DNA of 19,124 nt, taken from Thermodesulfobacteriaceae bacterium (GTDB taxonomy: Bacteria; Desulfobacterota; Thermodesulfobacteria; Thermodesulfobacteriales; Thermodesulfobacteriaceae). Under the pieces are notes generated by a model, which searched no databases, was not told the origin of the DNA, and was given only the letters and a program-made list of their open reading frames with translations. The stretch spans positions 1 through 19,124 of the forward strand of contig WGAR01000183.1 of the NCBI GenBank assembly GCA_015494725.1. The letters are read 5' to 3'. Below, in pieces: positions 8,828-15,757 of the stretch; the stretch's first letter is position 1; the number at the start of each line of letters is the position of its first letter. Position numbers and translations under genes: made by a program.

Positions 8828-9541
8828 GTGGAACTTGATCCTGAAAGACTGCCCCGCCATGTGGCCATCATTATGGACGGCAACGGCCGCTGGGCCCGGC
8901 GGCGGGGGCTTCCCAGATTCTTCGGGCACCGTGAAGGGGTAAAGACCGCCAAACGCATCATCACCAAGGCCTGCGAGATCCCCATCCCGGTGCTCACCCT
9001 CTATGCCTTCTCCCGGGAAAACTGGCAGCGCCCCCGGGAGGAGATCGCCGTGCTCATGGACCTCCTGCGGGACTATCTCCGGAGTGAGCTTCCGGTGATG
9101 CTGGAAAAGGGTATCCGTTTCCGGATCATCGGCGAACGGGAGAGATTCCCCCAGGACATCCAGGAAATGATCGCCCGCTGCGAGGAGGAAACCGCCTCGG
9201 GGCACCGCATGACCCTGGTGCTGGCCTTAAGTTACGGCTCCCGGGCCGAGATCGTCCGCGCCGCCCGACTCCTGGCTCAGGCGGTGCGGGAGGGTCGGAT
9301 CTCCCCGGAGGAGATCGACGAGACCCTTTTCTCCGCTTTCCTCTACACCGCGGATCTTCCGGACCCGGACCTCCTCATCCGCACCAGCGGGGAAATGCGG
9401 CTTTCCAACTTCCTGCTCTACCAGTGTGCCTACACCGAATTCTATTTTACCCCGGTCCTCTGGCCGGATTTTACCGAGGAGGAATTCCTTAAGGCCCTGG
9501 CCGATTATCAGCGCCGGGAAAGGCGTTTCGGAAGGATATGA
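8828..9541 (+). CDS. uppS: Isoprenyl transferase, undecaprenyl diphosphate synthase
   Basis: This cis-prenyltransferase condenses isopentenyl diphosphate units onto farnesyl diphosphate. The product is the C55 lipid carrier for peptidoglycan and other envelope polymers. The 237 residues carry all conserved blocks: HVAIIMDGNGRWARR (11-25) with catalytic Asp17, GHREGVKTAKRI, LTLYAFSRENWQRP, and the C-terminal DLLIRTSGEMRLSNFLLYQ with the Arg-x-Ser substrate site. The start is GTG at 8828, four bases after the frr stop. A clear Shine-Dalgarno is not obvious, so expression may rely on coupling. The stop overlaps the cdsA start (ATGA, 9538-9541), so consecutive lipid-related genes are read as one unit. 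Confidence 0.97.
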   Translation: MELDPERLPRHVAIIMDGNGRWARRRGLPRFFGHREGVKTAKRIITKACEIPIPVLTLYAFSRENWQRPREEIAVLMDLLRDYLRSELPVMLEKGIRFRIIGERERFPQDIQEMIARCEEETASGHRMTLVLALSYGSRAEIVRAARLLAQAVREGRISPEEIDETLFSAFLYTADLPDPDLLIRTSGEMRLSNFLLYQCAYTEFYFTPVLWPDFTEEEFLKALADYQRRERRFGRI

Positions 9542-10311
9542 AAAACCTCGTCCTGCGCGTACTTACCGCCCTGTTCCTGTTGCCTCCCCTGGTTTATCTT
9601 ATCTGGAGGGGGCCTCTGTGGATGCTTTTCGGGTTGAGTCTCCTCCTGGGAGGGCACGCCTTTCGGGAATGGTGGGAGATGTGTCGGTTCCCCCGGGGCC
9701 TATTTTTTATCTCCTGCGGGGCCTATTTCGGGGCCTTCTTCCTGGCCTCAAAGACCCTCCCCGGGGCTCTCTGGTTGCTGGTGGCCCTTCCGACCCTTTA
9801 TTTTCTGGTATATTTCCGAAAGGAAGACTTCCTCCGGCACTTCACCCAGGCCTTAAGCGGCCTCTTTTATCTCTTTCTGGGTTTCTGGGCCCTTTTTCTC
9901 ATCGCCTCCAAAGGCCGGGGAGATCTCCTCTTTCTCCTGGCGGTGGTCATCCTGGAGGACACCGGAGCCTACTTCGGAGGGCGTCTCCTGGGCCGGAATC
10001 CTTTCTTCCCGCGTATCAGCCCCAAGAAGACCCGGGAGGGGTTCCTCCTGGGGCTGATAAGCGGAACCCTGGGAGGGCTGGCGGTGAACCGCTGGCTGGG
10101 GCTCTATCCCTGGCCCCTGGCCCTTTTCCTGGGCCTGGCCCTTTCCCTGCTTTCTCCGGCAGGGGATTTACTGGAGTCCATGGTCAAACGATCCTGCGGC
10201 GTAAAGGATTCGGGAAGGATCCTCCCCGGACACGGAGGGCTTCTGGATCGGGTGGATGCCCTGCTCTTTGTGGCCCCGTTTTTCTACGCCTTTCTGGAGG
10301 TGTGGGGTTGA
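9538..10311 (+). CDS. cdsA: Phosphatidate cytidylyltransferase (CDP-diglyceride synthase)
   Basis: CdsA is an inner-membrane enzyme that makes CDP-diacylglycerol from phosphatidate and CTP, the branch point of phospholipid synthesis. The 257-residue protein is almost entirely hydrophobic helices separated by short loops. Its C-terminus contains the full CDS signature: Ser214, Lys217-Arg218, Lys223-Asp224, then PGHGG (229-234 region), and DRVD ending at Asp240. These residues bind the metal ions and CTP. The VILEDTGAYFGGRLLGR stretch in the middle is also typical. The stop codon TGA (10309-10311) overlaps the dxr TTG start. Confidence 0.96.
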   Translation: MKNLVLRVLTALFLLPPLVYLIWRGPLWMLFGLSLLLGGHAFREWWEMCRFPRGLFFISCGAYFGAFFLASKTLPGALWLLVALPTLYFLVYFRKEDFLRHFTQALSGLFYLFLGFWALFLIASKGRGDLLFLLAVVILEDTGAYFGGRLLGRNPFFPRISPKKTREGFLLGLISGTLGGLAVNRWLGLYPWPLALFLGLALSLLSPAGDLLESMVKRSCGVKDSGRILPGHGGLLDRVDALLFVAPFFYAFLEVWG

Positions 10312-11471
10312 AGACCCTGGTGGTACTGGGCTCCACGGGTTCGGTAGGCCGCCAGACCCTGGAGGTGGTGGAGGCCTTTCCGGAACGTTTTCGTGTTCTG
10401 GGGTTGAGCGCAGCCAGCAACTGGGAGCTTTTAGCCGAACAGGCCCGACGATTCCGCCCCCGGGTGGTGGTCATCCAGCAGGAAGATTTCTACCCCCCTC
10501 TGCGGGAGGCTCTGCCCCGGGAGATCGAGGTCCGGGTCGGGGACCGGGCCCTGCGGGAACTGGCCGCCCATCCGGAGGCCGAGCTGGTGGTCTCGGCCAT
10601 TGTGGGGCTGGCCGGTCTGCCCCCCACCCTGGAGGCCCTTTCCGCCGGAAAGACCGTGGCTCTGGCCAACAAGGAGGCCCTGGTTACCGGGGGGGAATTG
10701 ATCTTGAGGATCCTCAGGGAGAGGAAGGCCCGCATCCTCCCGGTGGATAGCGAACATTCGGCCCTGTTTCAGGTCCTCAAGGGGCACCGGCGGCGGGAGG
10801 TACGGCGGCTTATCCTTACCGCCTCCGGGGGGCCCTTCCGGAAGCGCCCGGCGGAAAGCTTCGCCCGAATCACCCCCGAGGAGGCCCTGAAACACCCCCG
10901 CTGGCGTATGGGAGCCAAGATCACCGTGGATTCCGCCACCCTTATGAACAAGGGGCTGGAGGTCATCGAGGCCCACTATCTTTTCGGGATCCCTTATTCC
11001 CGCATCGAGGTCCTCATCCATCCGGAAAGTATCGTGCATTCCCTGGTGGAGTTCCGGGACGGTTCCCTTCTGGCCCAGCTGGCCCTTCCGGACATGCGCC
11101 TCCCCATCGCCTATGCCCTCTCCTATCCGGAAAGACTCCCCCTGCCCTACCCCCGGCTGGACCTGACCCGTTCCGGTCCCCTGACCTTTGAGACCCCGGA
11201 TCTGGAAAAATTTCCCTGTCTGGCCCTGGCCTACGAGGCCGGAAAAAGCGGAGGATTCTGGCCGGTGGCCCTTAACGCCGCCAACGAGGTGGCGGTGGAG
11301 GCCTTCCTCTCCCGGCGACTGGGTTTCCATCTCATCCCGGTCCTCATCCAGGAAACCCTGTCCCGGCTTTCCTTTTCCGGAAAACCGGGTAACCTAGAGG
11401 AAATCCTGGCGGCGGACCGCCGGGCACGAGAGCTGGCCTACAGTCTGGTAGAAGAGCTATGCTTACGGTAG
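10308..11471 (+). CDS. dxr: 1-deoxy-D-xylulose 5-phosphate reductoisomerase
   Basis: Dxr converts DXP to MEP with NADPH and a divalent metal, the committed step of the MEP isoprenoid pathway that supplies UppS upstream. I start at TTG 10308 (MKTLVVLGSTGSVG), giving 387 residues (E. coli 398). GGAGG at 10296-10300 is seven bases away. An in-frame GTG at 10302 is only one base from that site and is less likely. The Rossmann motif GSTGSVG (8-14) opens the NADPH domain. Metal ligands align as Asp147, Glu149 and Glu218, within PVDSEHSAL and NKGLEVIEAHYLF. Substrate residues Asn214 and Lys215 are also present. IHPESIVHSLVEF and NAANEVAVEAFL complete the family pattern. The TTGA overlap with cdsA and a 13-nt overlap into rseP indicate tight coupling. 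Confidence 0.97.
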   Translation: MKTLVVLGSTGSVGRQTLEVVEAFPERFRVLGLSAASNWELLAEQARRFRPRVVVIQQEDFYPPLREALPREIEVRVGDRALRELAAHPEAELVVSAIVGLAGLPPTLEALSAGKTVALANKEALVTGGELILRILRERKARILPVDSEHSALFQVLKGHRRREVRRLILTASGGPFRKRPAESFARITPEEALKHPRWRMGAKITVDSATLMNKGLEVIEAHYLFGIPYSRIEVLIHPESIVHSLVEFRDGSLLAQLALPDMRLPIAYALSYPERLPLPYPRLDLTRSGPLTFETPDLEKFPCLALAYEAGKSGGFWPVALNAANEVAVEAFLSRRLGFHLIPVLIQETLSRLSFSGKPGNLEEILAADRRARELAYSLVEELCLR

Positions 11472-12544
11472 CCGCGGCTTTATTCGTACTTTCGCTCCTG
11501 ATCATCTTTCACGAATGGGGGCATTTTCTGGCGGCCCGGCTGTGCGGGGTGCAGGTCCTGCGTTTCTCCGTGGGTTTCGGCCCGCGCCTCCTGGGCAAGA
11601 CCATAGGGGAAACCGAGTTCTGCCTCTCCGCAATCCCGCTGGGAGGGTACGTCAAACTCCTGGGCGAGGGGGAGGAAGAGATCCCGCCCCATCTGAGGGA
11701 TCGAGCCTTTTCCGCCAAGCCTCTCGGGCAGAGGGCCTTCATCGTCTTTGCCGGTCCTCTTTTTAATTTCCTTCTGGCCTGGTTCATCTTCACCCTGTTC
11801 TTTGCGGTCAAGGGCAAACCCCTTCTCCTTCCCGAGGTGGGCAAGGTGCTGGACAACGGACCGGCCGCGCAGGCCGGTATTAAACCCGGGGACCTGGTGA
11901 CCGCGGTAAACGGAGTCCCGGTGCGCACCTGGGACGATCTCACCCGGCTGGTAAGGAGCCACGGCTCCCGTCCCCTGGTCCTTCGGATCAAACGAAAGGA
12001 AGAGACCCTCACCATCCGTCTTCGGCCCCAGATACGCACGGTGAAAAATCTTTTCGGTGAAGAGGTCCGGGTTCCGGTCATCGGCATCGTGGCCTCCGGA
12101 CGCTTTGTCACCCAGAAGATTCCCCCTTACCGGGCCTTCACCGAGGGGCTTATCCGCACCCTGGCCCTGATCAAACTCACCCTGGTGGCCATAGTCAAAT
12201 TGGTCGAAAGGGTGCTACCCCTTTCCTCGCTGGGAGGCCCGCTTCTCATCGCTCAGATGGCCGGTCAGCAGGCCCGGGAGGGTTTCCTGGCCCTGCTTCT
12301 CTTCGCGGGGATCCTCTCGGTCAATCTGGGGGTCATCAATCTTCTTCCCATCCCCATGCTCGACGGAGGGCATCTCTTCTTTTACGGGATAGAGGCCCTG
12401 CGCGGACGTCCCCTTTCCCTGCGCACCCGGGAAAGGATTCAGAAGGTAGGGCTGGCCCTTCTTCTGGCCCTGATGGTCCTGGTATTTTACAACGATCTGG
12501 CCCGGCTCTTTCCGCGATGGGTACCCCATCTCTCCCGCCCCTGA
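11459..12544 (+). CDS. rseP: RseP-type site-2 intramembrane zinc metalloprotease (M50), single PDZ
   Basis: This inner-membrane protease cleaves transmembrane segments, classically anti-sigma factors in envelope stress responses and remnant signal peptides. The zinc motif HEWGH is at residues 18-22 within TM1, and the third ligand is Asp302 in NLLPIPMLDGG (294-304). At 361 residues it is shorter than E. coli RseP (450). One PDZ domain is visible at about 118-190 (GPAAQAGIKPGDLVTAVNG), where E. coli has two. Single-PDZ versions occur widely, including Bacillus RasP. The ATG at 11459 lies inside the dxr 3' end. No anti-sigma/sigma pair is in the window, so its substrate is unknown. Confidence 0.95.
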   Translation: MLTVAAALFVLSLLIIFHEWGHFLAARLCGVQVLRFSVGFGPRLLGKTIGETEFCLSAIPLGGYVKLLGEGEEEIPPHLRDRAFSAKPLGQRAFIVFAGPLFNFLLAWFIFTLFFAVKGKPLLLPEVGKVLDNGPAAQAGIKPGDLVTAVNGVPVRTWDDLTRLVRSHGSRPLVLRIKRKEETLTIRLRPQIRTVKNLFGEEVRVPVIGIVASGRFVTQKIPPYRAFTEGLIRTLALIKLTLVAIVKLVERVLPLSSLGGPLLIAQMAGQQAREGFLALLLFAGILSVNLGVINLLPIPMLDGGHLFFYGIEALRGRPLSLRTRERIQKVGLALLLALMVLVFYNDLARLFPRWVPHLSRP

Positions 12545-13227
12545 TCCTGGCCCTGGAGACCTCCGGCGAAACCGGAGGGGTGGCCCTCTACCGGGAAAGG
12601 CTCCTGGGGGAGGTCCTTCTTTCGGGTTCCATCACCTATTCGCGGAGGCTTCTGCCGGCGGTGGAATTCCTGCTGCGTCATCTGGATCTCCGGCTGGAGG
12701 AGGTGGACATCCTCGCGGTCTCCATCGGTCCGGGGAGTTTTACCGGGTTACGCATCGGTGCCGCCACGGTAAAGGGCCTGTCTCTGGCCCTGGGCAAACC
12801 GGTGGTGGCGGTGGATACCCTGGCGGCTCTGGCAGCCCTGGTGCCCGCCTCTCCCTACCCGGTATGTCCGGTCCTGGATGCCCGCCGGGGGGAGATCTTC
12901 GCCGCCCTGTACCGGACCGAAGGGGACGAACCCCGGACCCTCCTCCCTCCGGGGCTTTATTCCCCGGAGGCCCTCTGTGCCCATCTCTCCGGCCCCACCC
13001 TCTTCGTAGGGGAGGGGTTACGAGTCTATGGAGAGTTTTTCCGGGAAAGACTGGGGGAAAACTTCCGGCAGGCTCCGGGGCATCTCCGCGAGGGGCGGGC
13101 CTCGGCCGTGGCCTGGCTGGCCTCCCGCAAGGCCCTGCGGGGTGAATTCTGCGACCCCGCCCGGCTGGTCCCTTCCTATCTAAGAGCCACGGAAGCGGAA
13201 AGGAACCGGGGGTGGAAACGTGCTTAG
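12517..13227 (+). CDS. tsaB: tRNA t6A37 synthesis protein TsaB
   Basis: TsaB is the non-catalytic partner of TsaD in making N6-threonylcarbamoyladenosine at tRNA position 37. The 236 residues have the ASKHA-type fold start LILALETSG, the conserved SIGPGSFTGLRIG (69-81), and DARRGEIFAALY (121-132). The end SYLRATEAE is typical of the bacterial protein (E. coli 231 residues). The ATG at 12517 overlaps rseP by 28 nt. There is no clear Shine-Dalgarno and no other ATG, GTG or TTG before the conserved LILALETSG, so the start is well supported by homology. It overlaps the next gene by 8 nt. TsaD, TsaE and TsaC are not in the window. Confidence 0.93.
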   Translation: MGTPSLPPLILALETSGETGGVALYRERLLGEVLLSGSITYSRRLLPAVEFLLRHLDLRLEEVDILAVSIGPGSFTGLRIGAATVKGLSLALGKPVVAVDTLAALAALVPASPYPVCPVLDARRGEIFAALYRTEGDEPRTLLPPGLYSPEALCAHLSGPTLFVGEGLRVYGEFFRERLGENFRQAPGHLREGRASAVAWLASRKALRGEFCDPARLVPSYLRATEAERNRGWKRA

Positions 13228-14206
13228 GTTCCTCCTGCGCCGGCTCCTTTCCCTTGCCGTTACCTTCCTGGGGATCACCATCATCAGTTTTGCGGTCATC
13301 CACCTGGCCCCCGGCTCCCCGGTAAGCTCGGTGGCGGAGTTCAATCCTAAATTCACCCCGGAGATGCGCGAAAGGCTGCGCCGGGAATTCGGGCTGGACC
13401 AGCCCCTACCCGTTCAGTACTGGCGCTGGCTCCGGGGCCTCCTTACCCTGAACCTGGGGCGCTCTTTTGCTCCGGACCGCCGTCCGGTATGGGAAAAGAT
13501 CCGGGAACGTCTCCCGGTGACCGTGCTCATCAACGTCCTGGCCATGCTCCTCATCCTGGCGGTGGGAATCCCCCTGGGGGTGGCCTCGGCGGTAAGGGAG
13601 GGCTCGTTTTTCGACCGGGCGACCACGGTAACGGTGTTTCTAGGGTACGCCATGCCCGGTTTCTGGCTGGCCCTGCTGCTCATGCTCCTTTTCGGGATCA
13701 AGCTGGGCTGGCTTCCCATCTCCGGGCTCCATCGGCTCATGGGGTACCAGAGCCTCAGCCTCACCGGAAAGATCCTGGACTGGGCCAAGCATCTCGTGCT
13801 CCCGGTATTCGTGGCCGCCTTCGGAGGACTGGCCGGGATCTCCCGCTACATGCGCTACAGCATGCTTGAGGCCCTTTCCCAGGATTATATCCTTACCGCC
13901 CGGGCCAAGGGACTTCCGGAACGAACCGTGGTCTATAAACACGCCCTAAGAAACGCCCTCCTTCCCCTCATCACCATCCTGGGGCTCTCGGTCCCCGGGC
14001 TCATAGGAGGAAGCGTAATCTTTGAATCCATCTTCGGCATCCCGGGTCTGGGGCAGCTCATGTGGCAGGCGGTGATGGCCCGGGATTACCCGGTAATCAT
14101 GGGAAACCTGGTGCTGGTTTCGGTGCTCACCCTCCTGGGCAACCTTCTGGCGGACATCGGCTACGCCCTGGCGGATCCCAGAATACGTCTGGAGGGTCGA
14201 TCCTAG
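13220..14206 (+). CDS. Dpp/Opp-type ABC transporter permease, first subunit (DppB-like)
   Basis: This is one of two integral membrane subunits of a peptide/nickel-type ABC importer. The 328 residues begin MLRFLLRRLLSLAVTFLGIT, the standard DppB/OppB N-terminal helix, followed by FAVIHLAPGSPV. About six membrane helices are visible. The EAA loop that contacts the ATPase runs from about residue 217 (EALSQDYILTARAKGL, then HALRNALLPL). The ending IFGIPGLGQLMWQA is also a family hallmark. The start is GTG at 13220, overlapping tsaB by 8 nt, with a G-rich ribosome binding site (13208-13214). The partner permease follows with no gap. No substrate-binding protein or ATPase gene is present here, so the substrate (oligopeptide, dipeptide or nickel) cannot be chosen. 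Confidence 0.93.
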   Translation: MLRFLLRRLLSLAVTFLGITIISFAVIHLAPGSPVSSVAEFNPKFTPEMRERLRREFGLDQPLPVQYWRWLRGLLTLNLGRSFAPDRRPVWEKIRERLPVTVLINVLAMLLILAVGIPLGVASAVREGSFFDRATTVTVFLGYAMPGFWLALLLMLLFGIKLGWLPISGLHRLMGYQSLSLTGKILDWAKHLVLPVFVAAFGGLAGISRYMRYSMLEALSQDYILTARAKGLPERTVVYKHALRNALLPLITILGLSVPGLIGGSVIFESIFGIPGLGQLMWQAVMARDYPVIMGNLVLVSVLTLLGNLLADIGYALADPRIRLEGRS

Positions 14207-15037
14207 ATGGGGGAGACCCTGATCCTGCTCTGGCGTCATCCCTGGGGCAGGTTCTCCCTGGTGGGGGTGGGGATCCTGGTCCTGGTGGCCCTGGCCGCTC
14301 CCTATCTCACCCCCTACGATCCTCTGGCCATCGACGTCCGGCACGTGCTCGAACCCCCTTCCCCGGCCCATCCTCTGGGCACCGATCTCCTGGGACGCGA
14401 CGTCCTTTCCCGGATAATTTACGGAACCCGTATCTCCATGGAGGTGGGGGTGGTGGCGGTGGGGCTTTCCCTGGCGGTGGGCACCTTCCTGGGGGCCCTG
14501 GCCGGTTATTACGGCGGATGGGTGGATGGCCTCATCTCCCGGCTCATCGATATCATGCTCTGTTTTCCTACCATTTTCCTCATCCTGGCGGTGATCGCCT
14601 ATCTCCAACCCTCCATCCTCAACATCATGATCGTCATCGGTCTTACCGGCTGGATGGGGGTGGCCCGACTGGTGCGGGCGGAATTTCTGAGCTTGAGGGA
14701 AAGAGAATTCGTTCTCTCGGCCCGGCTGGCCGGGGCTTCGGACCTGCGGATCATTTTCCGGCATCTCCTGCCCAACGCCCTTCCTCCCATTCTGGTGGCC
14801 GCCACCCTGGGGGTGGGAAACGCCATCCTCATCGAATCGGCCCTCTCTTTCCTGGGCCTGGGGGTCCAGCCCCCCACCCCCTCCTGGGGGAACATGCTTA
14901 CCGAGGGAAAGAGCTGTCTGGAGGTGGCCTGGTGGCTTTCGGTCTTCCCCGGCCTGGCCATCCTCATCACCGTGCTTACCTTCAACCTCCTGGGAGAGAC
15001 CCTGCAGGAGATCACCAATCCCCGGAAACGCGTTTGA
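14207..15037 (+). CDS. Dpp/Opp-type ABC transporter permease, second subunit (DppC-like)
   Basis: The 276-residue protein is the second permease of the same importer. The N-terminal OppC module is present: helix 1 is followed by PYLTPYDPLAIDV and then HPLGTDLLGRDVLSRIIYG, the signature of DppC/OppC. The EAA loop starts at about residue 158 (AEFLSLREREFVLSARLAGA, then HLLPNALPPI). The ESALSFLGLGVQPPTPSWG ending is diagnostic for the family. The ATG at 14207 directly follows the TAG of the first permease (TAGATG), so they are almost certainly translationally coupled. It is the last gene of the long plus-strand run. The ATPases and binding protein needed for function must be encoded elsewhere. 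Confidence 0.94.
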   Translation: MGETLILLWRHPWGRFSLVGVGILVLVALAAPYLTPYDPLAIDVRHVLEPPSPAHPLGTDLLGRDVLSRIIYGTRISMEVGVVAVGLSLAVGTFLGALAGYYGGWVDGLISRLIDIMLCFPTIFLILAVIAYLQPSILNIMIVIGLTGWMGVARLVRAEFLSLREREFVLSARLAGASDLRIIFRHLLPNALPPILVAATLGVGNAILIESALSFLGLGVQPPTPSWGNMLTEGKSCLEVAWWLSVFPGLAILITVLTFNLLGETLQEITNPRKRV

Positions 15038-15047
15038 TCCCTTCCGC

Positions 15048-15075
15048 TTGCCTCCCCGGAGGCCGTACTTATATT
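15048..15075 (+). promoter_or_regulatory. Sigma70-like promoter of the small heat-shock gene, with a short inverted repeat in the spacer
   Basis: TTGCCT (15048-15053), 16 bases, then TATATT (15070-15075) makes a good sigma70-type promoter. A 5-bp inverted repeat gcctc-cccg-gaggc (15050-15063) sits over the -35 and spacer. It could be a protein-binding site or a weak terminator for the permease operon, since ttatatttt follows it. There is no CIRCE element and no clear sigma32 promoter. Confidence 0.5.
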
Positions 15076-15109
15076 TTGAGCAGAAAATCCACGAAAGGAG
15101 GTGATCAAT

Positions 15110-15553
15110 ATGGCTGAGTTAATGCTGTGGCGTCCTCTTCAGGAATTAAAGCGTGAAATGGACCGTATCTGGGACGAATTCTTCGGCAGGATGCGTTTTC
15201 CGGAGCGCTGGGAGGGGCTGGAATGGAGTCCGGCGATAGACGTATCCGAGACCGATGACGCGGTGGTGGTAAGGGCGGACATTCCGGGGCTCGATCCGGA
15301 GGATCTGGAGGTCCGACTCTCCGGCCGCACTCTGACCATCAAGGGTGAGAAGAAGCAGGAAAAGGAGGAGAAGAAGGAGAACTTCTATCGGGTGGAACGG
15401 GTTTACGGTTCCTTCGTGCGCACGGTGGATCTTCCGGCCGAGGTGGAGGCGGACCGGGCGGAGGCCACCTACAAGAACGGTGTACTCAAGATCACCCTGC
15501 CCAAAAAGGCCGAGGCCCGGGGCAAGAAGGTCAAGATCCGCGTGGAAAAATAA
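15110..15553 (+). CDS. Small heat-shock protein, Hsp20/alpha-crystallin family
   Basis: This is an ATP-independent holdase chaperone that binds unfolding proteins in large oligomers. I start at ATG 15110, giving 147 residues. The strong ribosome binding site AAAGGAGGTGA spans 15094-15104, so the in-frame GTG at 15101 lies within it and is not the start. A short N-terminal arm (1-38) leads into the alpha-crystallin domain at about 40-133. Landmarks are WSPAIDV, RADIPGLDPEDLEV, RVERVYGSFVRTVDLP and GVLKITLPK. The C-terminal extension ends with the IRV tripeptide (143-145), the I-x-I/V anchor that docks between subunits. It is a single gene with its own promoter, lying convergent to the envelope cluster. 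Confidence 0.97.
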   Translation: MAELMLWRPLQELKREMDRIWDEFFGRMRFPERWEGLEWSPAIDVSETDDAVVVRADIPGLDPEDLEVRLSGRTLTIKGEKKQEKEEKKENFYRVERVYGSFVRTVDLPAEVEADRAEATYKNGVLKITLPKKAEARGKKVKIRVEK

Positions 15554-15616
15554 CTAGAAGCAGCTCGACTTGCGCATAGCCGGAAGGGCGTGCTCCCGGC
15601 ACGCCAGCACGTTGAA
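15554..15616. other. Convergent intergenic stretch with competing hairpins
   Basis: A 7-bp stem ggcgtgc (15587-15593) / gcacgcc (15599-15605) with a 5-nt loop lies between the hsp20 stop and the stop of the small reverse gene. An alternative 6-bp pairing, cgtgct (15589-15594) with agcacg (15606-15611), uses the same bases. Neither orientation has a T-run, so this is not a textbook terminator, though it may slow or stop transcription from both sides. Confidence 0.45.
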
Positions 15617-15757
15617 TCAACCCTTGCGCCCCAGATAGGCCTCGCGGATCTCGGGGATGGGTTCCCCGCAGATGGCGCAGCGGGGAACCCCGTTCCACTT
15701 CTTCTGGGCCTTCCAGAGTTCTTCGGCCAGCTGTTTGGCTCCCTTGGGTCGGGCCAT
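15617..15757 (-). CDS. 46-residue CxxC protein of unknown function, last gene of the envelope cluster
   Basis: My reverse-strand translation from ATG 15757 gives 46 residues ending at TGA 15617-15619. The first half is basic and helical (MARPKGAKQLAEELWKAQKK). The second half contains Cys27-Ala-Ile-Cys30 followed by GEPIPEIREAYLG. The CxxCGxxIPE pattern resembles the first half of a DksA/TraR-type zinc finger, but the second Cys pair is absent, so at most it could form half a zinc site or a dimeric one. The ATG overlaps the yibQ stop as TGATG. GGAGG lies ten bases upstream inside yibQ. That coupling, plus sensible composition, makes a real gene likely. I do not recognise a named family and assign no function. 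Confidence 0.7.
   Translation of the reverse strand: MARPKGAKQLAEELWKAQKKWNGVPRCAICGEPIPEIREAYLGRKG

Noticed and set aside
9426..10307. The dxr frame stays open for 294 codons upstream through cdsA, suggesting a fusion protein
   Set aside because: The upstream part is Pro/Gly/Arg-rich with no domain. The coding signal there belongs to CdsA in another frame, and Dxr has a normal N-terminus at 10308.
15101..15109. GTG 15101 as the start of the small heat-shock protein
   Set aside because: This GTG is part of the AAAGGAGGTGA ribosome binding site. ATG 15110 has the correct spacing.
15568..15580. gacttgcg near 15568 resembles half of the inverted repeat at 5957-5964
   Set aside because: Only eight bases match, without the opposite arm, and the location is a gene end rather than a promoter. 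Chance is sufficient.
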